Below, piece by piece: positions 1-8,560 of a stretch of DNA of 64,000 bases. The stretch is from CAVWDU01 sp963753815 (lineage in GTDB: Bacteria > Pseudomonadota > Gammaproteobacteria > Pseudomonadales > Halieaceae), in NCBI GenBank assembly GCA_963753815.1, contig CAVWDU010000007.1, positions 62,001-126,000 on the forward strand, given 5' to 3'. How positions within the stretch are numbered: the first letter of the stretch is position 1; the number at the start of each line of letters is the position of its first letter. Under the pieces are notes generated by a model, which made no database searches, was not told the DNA's origin, and saw nothing but the letters and a program-made list of their open reading frames with translations. Both the position numbers and the translations under genes were made by a program.

Positions 1-1405
1 GGCTCACCCGTTACCCTGTTCCGCCCTGCCGGTAACACCGGGCCCGCACCCGTGGTGCTGATCAGCCATGGCTTCGCCGGCTCCCAGCAGCTCATGCAAT
101 CCTTTGCGCTCACCCTCGCCCGCAACGGCTATCTCGCCATCACGTTCGACTACTTCGGGCACGGCAGGCATCCCGAGGCCCTGCGGGGCGACGTTACGAA
201 AATCGAGGGTGCGACCCGCATGCTGGTCGAGCAGACGCGCGACATCGCTGACTACGCCTCTGGCCTGCCCGGGGCCACCGGAGAACTCGCCCTGCTGGGC
301 CATTCCATGGCGTCCGACATCATTGTGCGCTACGCCCTGACAGACCCGCGCGTCCGTGCGACTGTTGCCGTGTCCATGTTTTCGACAGCGGTTACCGCGG
401 ATGCGCCGGCCAACCTGCTGGTTATCGTCGGAGGCTGGGAGGGGTACCTGAAAGCGGAGGCGCTAAGGGTCCAGGGGATGGTCACCCACTCACCCGCAGA
501 GGCGGTGACCGTCGGTGATGTGACCGACGGCAGCGCCCGCCGGGTCGTGTTTGCCGACGGCGTGGAACACGTCGGTGTGCTGTACAGCACCCAGGCCCAG
601 CGCGAGGCCCTGCAGTGGCTCGATCAGGTCTTCGAACGTGTGGGTGCCGGCGGTGTCGCGCGGCGCGGCCCGGCCATTGTCCTGCTGCTGGCGGGACTGA
701 TCGTGCTGGCCTGGCCGTTGAGCCGCTGCCTGCCTCGAGTGGTCTCACAACCCGTGGGGGCGTCGCTGGCCTGGCGCCAACTGCTGCCGGCCGGATTGCT
801 GCCGGCGCTGGTCACGCCCCTGCTGCTCAAGCCACTGCCGGCGGATTTTCTCGGTGTACTGGTGGGCGGCTACCTCGCCGGGCACTTCCTCGTCTACGGC
901 CTGGTGTCCGCGCTCGTGCTCGCCTGGATCAACCGCGCCCGGCAACGGCCCCGGACGCGGGTGTACTACGCAAAATTGCTCGTCGCATGCACACTGGCCA
1001 CACTCTATTTCGCCGGCGTGTTTGCACTGGCCCTGGACACTCATGTCACCTCCTACGCGATCACCGCCACGCGGCTGCCCCTGGTGCTGGCAACACTGGT
1101 GGGCACGCTGGTGTACTTCCTGGCCGACGAATGGCTGGTACACGGCGAGGTCACGGCACGGGGCGGCCACCTGTTCACCCGGGTTTGTTTCCTGCTGTCT
1201 CTCGGCCTCGCGGTGGCGCTATCCTTCGAAGACCTGTTCTTCCTGCTCATCATCTCGGCGGTGATCGCCGTGTACTTTCCTCGTCTACGGCCTGTTCAGC
1301 CGCTGGGTGTACCAGAGCACCGGGCACCCGGCCGTGGGTGCCATCGCCAACGCGGTGAGTTTTGCCTGGGCGCTGGGAGCGGTGTTCCCGTTTCTGGCGG
1401 CCTGA
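1..1405 (+). CDS. Alpha/beta hydrolase with C-terminal membrane domain (5' partial, one frameshift)
   Basis: The reading frame is open from base 1, so the start lies outside the window. The visible N-terminal half is an alpha/beta-hydrolase fold: an HG oxyanion motif (LISHGFAGS, visible residues 20-28), the nucleophile elbow GHSMASD with Ser at about 102, and a likely catalytic His in GVEHVG at about 190. From residue ~220 several hydrophobic segments form an integral-membrane half. As read, the frame runs to 1446 with an unlikely Arg/Gly-rich tail. Removing one C from the CC at 1279-1280 restores LVYGLFSRWVYQ and a hydrophobic end stopping at 1403-1405. The substrate is unknown; the hydrolase fold is secure. 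Confidence 0.75.
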
Positions 1406-1658
1406 CGGTGTCGAGCGGGACGGAGATCCCGAAGCGCCACCGGTGATCGTGGGGCTGGCCAGGCATCACCGCCTGCGGGCCAATTGCCAGTTGAAGGGAA
1501 ATGGGTTGCGTTCTACACTGCGCTGGTTTTGCCAGTGGAACATTGGCACTTCATGCCGAAAGGCCGTCTATCCACCAGGCAGTTGAGACCGGCGAAGCGG
1601 CTGACTCGGGGCGACCATCGGCTTCGATTCACGGTCACACGGCTGAGAGAATGCGACA

Positions 1659-2444
1659 GTGATTGATACGCTATACGATCTCCCCATCCGCACGCTGGCA
1701 TTCTGGGCCGCTATTGTGTTCGTCGGCTACTGCTGGCTTGGGGGAACGCTACTGCGGCCGATATTGCGGCCCTTTGTGCGGGCCCGCAGCGGCAGCAACG
1801 AGATCGTTGGCCACGTCTTGTCCTCGTTCGGCGTTTTTTACGGTTTGCTACTGGGCCTTATTGCGGTTGCGGCCTACCAGAATTTCACCCGCGTGGAAGC
1901 CAGCGTGGTACAGGAAGTGTCTTCACTCGAGACCTTGTACGAGGGCGTATCGACGTTCCCGGAGCCGACTGGACAAAATCTTCGCTGGCTGCTGCGCGAC
2001 TACACGCGCTGGGTTATCAAGTACGGATGGCCCGCTTACCGGGAGGGGAATATACCGAGGCAGGGCGCCACGAAGCTGAAAGCGTTTCAGGAACGAATGC
2101 TGGCGTTCGAGCCCCAATCCAGAACAGAGGAACTGGTCTTTGCCGAGACCCTGCGTCAGTTCAATGTGTTTCTCGATAAACAAAGGGTTCGTGAGCAGTC
2201 GGTCAAGACGGGTATTCCCTCCATCATGTGGTACGTGGTCGTCGTCGGTGCCATCCTGAATATCGCACTGTTCTGGCTGTTCGATATTCGCTACGTAACG
2301 ATGATGTTCCTGGGTGGCGTACTGTCCTTTTTCCTGGGTTCCATGATCCTGCTGATCGCGGTGATGGATAACCCCTTCCGCGGGGCCGTGAGTATCTCCC
2401 CAATGCCCTTCGAGCAACTTTACTGGGAAAGAATGCGGGATTAA
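1659..2444 (+). CDS. DUF4239 (bestrophin-like) membrane protein
   Basis: This 261-residue protein starts at GTG 1659. Two hydrophobic segments lie near the N-terminus (around residues 15-30 and 60-80, including YGLLLGLIAVAAYQNF) and two more near the C-terminus (around 185-235). Between them is a soluble helical region with a conserved-looking EASVVQEVSSLETLY segment. This order of segments fits the DUF4239 family, which is distantly related to bestrophin-type anion channels; a transport role here is only a possibility. An AIM24-family gene follows after 6 bases and an UrtA-like receptor gene after that, so the three are probably co-transcribed. Confidence 0.72.
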   Translation: MIDTLYDLPIRTLAFWAAIVFVGYCWLGGTLLRPILRPFVRARSGSNEIVGHVLSSFGVFYGLLLGLIAVAAYQNFTRVEASVVQEVSSLETLYEGVSTFPEPTGQNLRWLLRDYTRWVIKYGWPAYREGNIPRQGATKLKAFQERMLAFEPQSRTEELVFAETLRQFNVFLDKQRVREQSVKTGIPSIMWYVVVVGAILNIALFWLFDIRYVTMMFLGGVLSFFLGSMILLIAVMDNPFRGAVSISPMPFEQLYWERMRD

Positions 2445-2450
2445 AAACAG

Positions 2451-3137
2451 ATGGCTGTCTTCGACGTCAACCAAACCGAGGGTGTCAACTATGTGGAGAT
2501 AGCCCTCGACAATGAAACGGTGAGGGCTGAAGCCGGCGCATTGTCTTACCTGAGCGGTGATATCAAGGTGCACTCCCGGCTTATCCCGTCTATTTCTTCG
2601 GCAATCAAGTCCGCCCTCGCCCTGCAGGCGATCTACCGGCCCACGTACACGGGCACTGGCGTGGTCACCCTGCTTTCTTCGCTGGGCGGCTTCCACATAA
2701 TGCAGCTCAACGAGGAGTCGTGGATACTCGAAAGAGGCATCTACTGGGCCTCTGAAGGGGCCGTCAATGTCAGTTTCCACCGGGTAGACCTGTGGACCGC
2801 ATACCGCGCCGGGGAACCGCTGATCTACCTGCAGACACGCGTTGCGGGGAGTGGCAAGGTCGCTGTTCGTACCCGTGGACCGATCGAGGAAATCGAACTC
2901 GCCGAGGGCGAGAAGGTAGCGGTCGACGGAAAAAATGTTATCGGCTGGACCTCGGACATCAAGTTCCGTATCCGCCGGCCGACCGACAATTTTTTGGGCA
3001 AGTTTACAGCCGGACAGGGACGTCTCAGGGTATTTTTCGGCCCCGGGCGTGTTCTTCTCAACCCGGCACCGCATTGGCGTTATCGCCTGTTCTCGGATAC
3101 CGACGATAACAGGCCGTTTATACCCTGGCAGGAGTAG
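2451..3137 (+). CDS. AIM24 (DUF124) family protein
   Basis: The product is 228 residues, soluble, with no signal peptide. The N-terminal EIALDNETVRAEAGALSY and the later ILERGIYWASEGAV and GWTSDIKF segments match the AIM24/DUF124 beta-sandwich family, whose bacterial members have no agreed biochemical role (the mitochondrial member affects inner-membrane architecture). The ATG lies 6 bases after the DUF4239 stop, and the next gene begins 45 bases downstream. A link to the membrane protein on one side and the lipoprotein on the other is inferred from gene order only. Confidence 0.75.
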   Translation: MAVFDVNQTEGVNYVEIALDNETVRAEAGALSYLSGDIKVHSRLIPSISSAIKSALALQAIYRPTYTGTGVVTLLSSLGGFHIMQLNEESWILERGIYWASEGAVNVSFHRVDLWTAYRAGEPLIYLQTRVAGSGKVAVRTRGPIEEIELAEGEKVAVDGKNVIGWTSDIKFRIRRPTDNFLGKFTAGQGRLRVFFGPGRVLLNPAPHWRYRLFSDTDDNRPFIPWQE

Positions 3138-3182
3138 GCGAGTGACGGATGAAGTTTTCCTTTCGCCCGGGGCGGAGAGACT

Positions 3183-4496
3183 ATGAAAAGCATGGGCACG
3201 AAGACCCGTGGCAGGTATACCCGCCGCGACATTCTGAGTCACGGTACCCGCTCGCTTGGAATGGCTGCCGCCGCGCCGCTCCTGCTGGGTGGATGCGACT
3301 CGGGTTCGGATGAGCCAGATACGGTCAAGGTAGGCATCCTGCATTCACAGACAGGAACGATGGCCATCAGCGAAATCTCCCTGGTCGACATGGAAATGAT
3401 GGCGATAGAAGAGATCAACGCCGCCGGTGGCGTTCTGGGCAAACTGGTTGAGCCGGTGATCGAGGATACGCGATCCCGCGCTGAAGATATCTTCCCCAAA
3501 AAGGCCCGTAAGCTCCTGGAGGAAGACGGCGTGGCTGCCGTGTTCGGGTGCTGGACCTCGGCCAGCAGGGTGGCCGTGAAACCTGTTTTCGAGGAGCTCA
3601 ACGGCCTGCTTTATTACCCACTCCAGTACGAGGGCAATGAGTGTTCCAGAAACATCGTCTATACGGGACTTGCGCCAAACCAGCAGATCTTGCCGGCGGT
3701 GGATTGGCTGGTGAGCGGCTACGGCGGGGGCCGGCGGCGATTCTATCTGCTGGGTTCGGATTACGTCTTTCCACGCACAGCCCACTATGTCGTCAAAAAG
3801 TACGCCGAGGCCGCAGGCGCAGAGGTTGTCAGCGAGTCCTACACGAAACTGGGTGAGCGCGATTATGAGGCTGTTCTCGACGATATAGAGGCGGCCAACC
3901 CCGATGTGATTTTTTCCACGCTGAACGGCGATACCAACATTTTTTTCTATCGCGAGCTTGCTTCACGCGGCATCACCCCGCAGCAGTTGCCCGTGTTCGC
4001 TACCAGCATAGGCGAGGACGAATTACGCGGCCTTTTACCGGAACATGTTGAAGGTCACCTGGCGGGTTGGAGCTATTTCCAGACCGTCGATACACCTGCG
4101 AACAGGGACTTCGTCTCCAGGTTTCAGGCGGAGCATGGCGAGGACCGGGTGGTCAGTGACCCGATGGAAGCGGCCTATTCGCAGGTGTACTTGTGGAAGC
4201 TGGCGGTAGAACGCGCCGGCAGTTTCGATGTCGACCGCGTACTGGAATCTTACAACACGGGAATAGAGTTCGACGCGCCCGGTGGAAAAATCAAAGTCGA
4301 TCCCGAGAACCGCCACACCTATAAACCTTTTCTCATCGGCCGGATTCGACACGATCGCCAGTTCGATATCGTGTACGAAACCGAGGAATGGATAAAACCC
4401 GAGCCCTACCCACCCCGCGCCTTCCCGGGGTGGCGGTGCGATTGGACCGGCGATGGCGTCACCGAGGGCAAGGAGATCGACACCAGGCTCGGTTAA
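3183..4496 (+). CDS. UrtA/AmiC-like periplasmic substrate-binding lipoprotein
   Basis: This 437-residue protein has a twin-arginine-like N-terminus (TRRDILS) followed by a hydrophobic stretch and a lipobox, LLLGGCDS, predicting a periplasmic lipoprotein with acylated Cys at about 37. The mature part starts VKVGILHSQTGTMAISE and contains LYYPLQYEGNECSRN and YVFPRTAH, hallmarks of type I periplasmic-binding proteins of the UrtA (urea) and AmiC (short-chain amide) group. No UrtBCDE permease or ATPase genes are nearby; instead it follows DUF4239 and AIM24 genes. It may supply a distant transporter or act as a sensor. Urea as ligand is not established. Confidence 0.8.
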   Translation: MKSMGTKTRGRYTRRDILSHGTRSLGMAAAAPLLLGGCDSGSDEPDTVKVGILHSQTGTMAISEISLVDMEMMAIEEINAAGGVLGKLVEPVIEDTRSRAEDIFPKKARKLLEEDGVAAVFGCWTSASRVAVKPVFEELNGLLYYPLQYEGNECSRNIVYTGLAPNQQILPAVDWLVSGYGGGRRRFYLLGSDYVFPRTAHYVVKKYAEAAGAEVVSESYTKLGERDYEAVLDDIEAANPDVIFSTLNGDTNIFFYRELASRGITPQQLPVFATSIGEDELRGLLPEHVEGHLAGWSYFQTVDTPANRDFVSRFQAEHGEDRVVSDPMEAAYSQVYLWKLAVERAGSFDVDRVLESYNTGIEFDAPGGKIKVDPENRHTYKPFLIGRIRHDRQFDIVYETEEWIKPEPYPPRAFPGWRCDWTGDGVTEGKEIDTRLG

Positions 4497-4750
4497 GGTT
4501 TCAGATACCGTCAAACGCCTGAACAACGAGGAAGGCGACGACGCTACGCGACCGGTCCATTTTCCCGCCGGACCGGCAGCACGCTCGCGAAAGTCCATCC
4601 ACTCTCGGGCCACAATACCTGACAGAGCTGCGGGCCTTCCTACCACGTACCTGCCCCCGGATCTGGTGAGACACAGGCTGGCAATGACCAGCGCGAAAGG
4701 ATTGCGTGCGCTGGCTAGGCCGCTGCCCCGCCAGCGGTTACAATCCCCGC

Positions 4751-5839
4751 ATGTCTAAGCGATCCTCCCGGCGGCACATCCCGCTTGTATTCGTCATGCT
4801 CCTTCTCCTGGGCGCATGCAACTCGACACCTCCCCCCGAGCAGCCGGGCGCCGAGGAGAATTTTGCGGAATTCCAGGCGCTGATGACCGCCAAGGGTATC
4901 GGCGACGACCGTGGCCGCTTCCAGGAAATCTATTGCGCCGTGCTGGCGGCACGCGAGGAGACCGTCCCGGACTGGCGCAGCTGTGAGGAAGCCCTGCGTA
5001 TTACCGGCCTGGAGACGGGGGCCAACGGGGAACCGGTTCAACTGGGCGCGTCCACCAGTGAGTTGCTGATGTTGTTCGTGCCCGGCCTCGGCTGGAACTG
5101 CTTCGAGGAATTTCTCGACCTGACTTACAGCGTACCGAAGCACATTGCACAGTTTGGCTACGAGTTGCGCATGGTACCGGTCGATGGTCTCTCCAGTACC
5201 GCCAACAACGCCAGGATGATACGCGATTTCGTGGCAGGGCTGCCGGAAGAGGACGAGGGGCGGCCCATTGCCTTGATGGGTTATTCCAAAGGCGCGCCGG
5301 ATATCCTGGAGGCCGTGGCCTCCTACCCGGAACTGGCACAGCGCGTGGTTGCCGTGGTGAGCATGGCCGGCGCGGTGCACGGCTCACCGCTGGCCAATGA
5401 CGCCTCGCAGGCCCAGGCCAACATGCTGACCGTGGTCCCCGGCTCCGCCTGCGAGGAGGAGGACGGCGACAACGACGCGGTGGCGAGCCTGAGGACCGAT
5501 GTTCGCGGTCAGTGGCTGGAAGACAACCCGCTGCCCGACAACGTTCACTATTACTCGCTGGTGACGTTTCCTGAAGAGGAGCGGGTTTCCTGGGGACTGA
5601 AAAATTCCTGGCTGCTGCTTGGACAGAACGACATCCGTAATGACACCCAGGTTATCGCCTTCGACCAGATCATCCCGGGATCGAAAGTCCTGGCGCTGGT
5701 GAACGCCGACCACTGGGCCATCGCGGTCGCAGTCGCTCGGAGCCACCCGCTGGCCGGCGGCACCGTAATCAACCGCAATGACTACCCTCGGGAAGCGCTG
5801 GTGGAAGCCCTGTTCCGGTACCTGGACGAAACGTTGTAA
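4751..5839 (+). CDS. Alpha/beta hydrolase-like lipoprotein
   Basis: I chose ATG 4751 because it gives a basic n-region (MSKRSSRRH), a hydrophobic core and the lipobox LLLGACNS; an in-frame start 45 bases upstream would bury that signal. The product is 362 residues. The mature part has LFVPGLGWNCFEEF, a nucleophile elbow GYSKGAPD and a late His in NADHWAIAVAVA, an alpha/beta-hydrolase pattern with Ser and His visible. It is probably an envelope-anchored esterase- or lipase-like protein of unknown substrate. A membrane-protein gene with a strong ribosome-binding site follows 103 bases downstream. Confidence 0.72.
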   Translation: MSKRSSRRHIPLVFVMLLLLGACNSTPPPEQPGAEENFAEFQALMTAKGIGDDRGRFQEIYCAVLAAREETVPDWRSCEEALRITGLETGANGEPVQLGASTSELLMLFVPGLGWNCFEEFLDLTYSVPKHIAQFGYELRMVPVDGLSSTANNARMIRDFVAGLPEEDEGRPIALMGYSKGAPDILEAVASYPELAQRVVAVVSMAGAVHGSPLANDASQAQANMLTVVPGSACEEEDGDNDAVASLRTDVRGQWLEDNPLPDNVHYYSLVTFPEEERVSWGLKNSWLLLGQNDIRNDTQVIAFDQIIPGSKVLALVNADHWAIAVAVARSHPLAGGTVINRNDYPREALVEALFRYLDETL

Positions 5840-5942
5840 CGTGTCGGGCAGAGAGGCAACCGGCCGCGGGCCAGTCCCGTCCAAGCGCGCAGGAGTGAGT
5901 TGCCGTATCGCCCCTCTCCATCATGACAGGAGGACATCTGCT

Positions 5943-6440
5943 ATGACCCTACCGGAGTCGGTCACTACAAAGCAGGCGTGGACCCGCTACCGCGAACCGC
6001 CCGAGCCTACGACTCTCCCGGAAGGCAGGGTCGCGTTGTGGCGAGCCGGCCTGGTCGGCAGTTGCCTGGCTGCGGCCTTGCTGGGCATGCTCTCGGGCGA
6101 TCCAGCCGCCTACCTGCAGGCCAACCCTGATCTCGCCCGGCTGCTGCGGGGCATGGCGCTGATCAAGGCCGCGCTGGTATTGGCGGCGATTGCCGTCATC
6201 TGGTGGCGGTATTCCCGGCCTCTGTCCCATGGTTTGAGCTCGCTCTATCTCGTCGGCGCAACCGCGATGGTGCTCGCTGCGGTCATGGTCTGGCAGCTGT
6301 CCCATCTCGCGGGCGCCTCCATCCTGTTCCACGCCGGCATTTTCCTGCTGCTGGGGTGCGCCTACCTGGACACCGCCGGTCCAGCGGACGCATCACGCAA
6401 GCAGCGGAATAACAATGCGCGTGCGCGACTTCAGCCGTAG
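5943..6440 (+). CDS. Small integral membrane protein, function unknown
   Basis: The start ATG at 5943 follows a strong Shine-Dalgarno (AGGAGG at 5930-5935). The 165-residue product has about 50 polar residues first, then four likely transmembrane helices (around residues 33-50, 70-90, 99-120 and 123-142) and a short basic, Asn-rich tail. I do not recognise a named family. The preceding gene encodes a lipoprotein hydrolase on the same strand and the following gene is on the opposite strand, so it ends a short plus-strand group. Confidence 0.6.
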   Translation: MTLPESVTTKQAWTRYREPPEPTTLPEGRVALWRAGLVGSCLAAALLGMLSGDPAAYLQANPDLARLLRGMALIKAALVLAAIAVIWWRYSRPLSHGLSSLYLVGATAMVLAAVMVWQLSHLAGASILFHAGIFLLLGCAYLDTAGPADASRKQRNNNARARLQP

Positions 6441-6502
6441 CAGCGAACTCTGTGTTCCCGCGAGCGCCGTGCTCGGTAAGAGGCAGGAGAACGCACGTTG
6501 TT

Positions 6503-6938
6503 TTATCGCTGACTGACTCCGCTCCCCCGAACCAGCTTGGCCACCGAACTGGCGGTCGCGGTAAGTTCACCGGAAGTGCTGTAGAGGCGCCCTTCCAGGA
6601 ATGCGGTCTTGTGGCTCGCGCGGACGATGTAGCCCTCGGCGGTGCAGACGCCAGCCCGGGAAACCGCCAGGTAGCTGGTCTTGATCTCCAGTGAGGAGAC
6701 GCCTGTAACATCCTCAATACACCCCAGACAGGCATGGGACATCGCGGCGTCGAGCATCGCGGTGACGAATCCACCCTGGATCACGTCGACCGAGTGGCAG
6801 AAATCGGCACTGACATCGAACTCGAACACTGCGCGTTGCCGCTTCAGTGTCCAGGGTCTGCAGCCTCCCGCCCAGCATCCGGATGAACTGCGGTGCCCTT
6901 TCCCGCATCTGGTTGAGTCTGGATTCCTGCAGTGGCAC
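6503..6938 (-). CDS. PaaI-type hotdog-fold acyl-CoA thioesterase (one frameshift)
   Basis: The best start is GTG 6938, preceded by AAGGAG about 8 bases upstream, giving MPLQESRLNQMRERAPQF. The frame breaks near 6840. Removing one C from the CC at 6839-6840 joins it to RAVFEFDVSADFCHSV and the rest of the protein, about 144 residues in all. The core VIQGGFVTAMLDAAMSHA is the hotdog-helix signature of 4HBT/PaaI thioesterases, and KTSYLAVSRAG and ASHKTAFLEGRL also fit. The role would be hydrolysis of acyl- or aryl-CoA thioesters in the cytoplasm. The gene stands alone between oppositely oriented neighbours. Confidence 0.75.
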
Positions 6939-7181
6939 GCCTGTCTCCTTGAAATGTTGGTAGGTAGCAGTGCAGGCGATACTCTACAGAATATGATTTG
7001 TAACCGCACTCCTACCGGCGCTCGGCACACTGTCGCCAGTTACCGCACGCGGGTCGTCGAGGGGTCCTATAACAGAGCAATTCTCCTCACTCGATCGCTA
7101 ACCCGTTCCGGTCGTCGATTGTCGTCGCGAGGCTGGCCACAACAGGCAATCGACAAGCAAAGCGGCCGAGAGCCGCGCGCA

Positions 7182-8432
7182 TTATCCCGCGTCCAGCCAG
7201 CTATCGGGTATGTTTTCTTCCACCAACTGGTTGATACTGATACTGAGAATGCCGTGCTCCTCGCCGACCTCGCGGGCGAAACGTGACTCCTTGCTGCTGC
7301 GGGCAATGATCATGGCCCCGGGACGATGGCGGCGCAACCACAGTGCCGTGCGCAGGTTTTCCTCCTCCCGGCCGGTCCCGAGCACGAACACCGCCTCGGA
7401 ATTCTCGTCCTGGGGGACATGCTGCTGTATCTCTCGCCACACCTCGGGGTGGGCGATATCCCCCTCGTAAAGCAGGCGACGGTAGTCGCCGTCGAGCTGC
7501 ATCTGCTCCTCCGCCACCAGCACCCGCCGCTTCGCGTCCTTGTCGATGATCAGAACCGCCTCCAGTTCGTGCGGCGCACTCAGGTGCAATTCCTCCAGTA
7601 TGGTCTGGCCGAAACGGCCGAAGCCAGCGAGCACAACGATGTCGCGACCTCCCGTGCCACGAAAGTGGCTCAGGAGATGGCTGCGCACCAGTCCTGAAGC
7701 GGCGAGGTGATACGTGTTGAAGGTCTCGCAACGCTGGGCAACGCGGGTGTTCTCCATCGAGCGCATGAAGCGCAGGTTGGCGCAATGGATCACGATACGC
7801 GAGCCGATGCCCGGCACCATGTTGATAAGGACACTGGCGGCTTCGTAGCTGCGCAGGCTGTTGTCGTCCAGCAACAGTATCTTGCGCGCCCGCTCGACCC
7901 GCAGCCGCTCGAGGAAAAACGCATGGGTAATGTCGCCACTGACGACAATGGCGCGGAAGGACTCCTCCAGTTCCGCCTTGCGGATGGGGTCGCCCCCCGG
8001 GCAGACGACAACGATCCCGATCCGGGGGTTGCGGCGGCGCAGCACCCGCAGGTAACTGATCGACAACTCCCCGTCACCGCTGACGATCACGTGATCCCGC
8101 AGGCGCCGCAGCGTCCAGCGCTGCGGTCGCAACGCCCGCAACAGATATTCGATGAGTGTGGTGGCGGCCAGTATGGGTGCACCGAAGTAACTGATCCACA
8201 CCAGCCACCGGCCCAGCAGCGGACCGCCCTGGGGGGTGCCGAGGTCAACGCCGCCGACCACGAACAGGCTCAGACTGTAATAGGCCTGGACGAGCAGGCC
8301 TGCATCGACGATTTCAGGTCGTTCGCTCACCGACACGCCCATGGCAAAGCCCAGCAGCGCGCTGACAAAGAAAAACAGCGCGCCGAGGGTGCGCCACGAC
8401 ACCTTGGTGCGTTTACCGGAGTGGGGTTGCAT
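7182..8432 (-). CDS. Membrane protein with two RCK/TrkA-N nucleotide-binding domains
   Basis: The 416-residue protein has an N-terminal membrane unit: one helix around residues 14-32, then a region resembling pore helix plus inner helix at about 48-92. Two Rossmann-like RCK domains follow (HVIVSGDGELSISYL near 110 and IVVLAGFGRFGQTIL near 260). This is the layout of RCK-gated potassium channels. The expected TxGYGD selectivity filter is not visible; the matching place reads VVGGVDLGTPQGG. It may be a divergent channel, a channel of other selectivity, or a redox/nucleotide sensor. It lies 128 bases from the next minus-strand gene. Confidence 0.75.
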   Translation of the reverse strand: MQPHSGKRTKVSWRTLGALFFFVSALLGFAMGVSVSERPEIVDAGLLVQAYYSLSLFVVGGVDLGTPQGGPLLGRWLVWISYFGAPILAATTLIEYLLRALRPQRWTLRRLRDHVIVSGDGELSISYLRVLRRRNPRIGIVVVCPGGDPIRKAELEESFRAIVVSGDITHAFFLERLRVERARKILLLDDNSLRSYEAASVLINMVPGIGSRIVIHCANLRFMRSMENTRVAQRCETFNTYHLAASGLVRSHLLSHFRGTGGRDIVVLAGFGRFGQTILEELHLSAPHELEAVLIIDKDAKRRVLVAEEQMQLDGDYRRLLYEGDIAHPEVWREIQQHVPQDENSEAVFVLGTGREEENLRTALWLRRHRPGAMIIARSSKESRFAREVGEEHGILSISINQLVEENIPDSWLDAG

Positions 8433-8560
8433 GCGGCGTATGATAACTGCCGCGTCCTGGCGTGTCGCTGACGGCGTTTAACAGCACCGGCGAACTGCCC
8501 TGGTGAAATTGGCTCGGGTAAAGCAGGACCCGGATCACACAACGCTTAACCGACGCCCTG

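Noticed and set aside
1923..3344. A 473-codon open frame on the minus strand
   Set aside because: It is antisense to the DUF4239 and AIM24 genes and shows no family motif.
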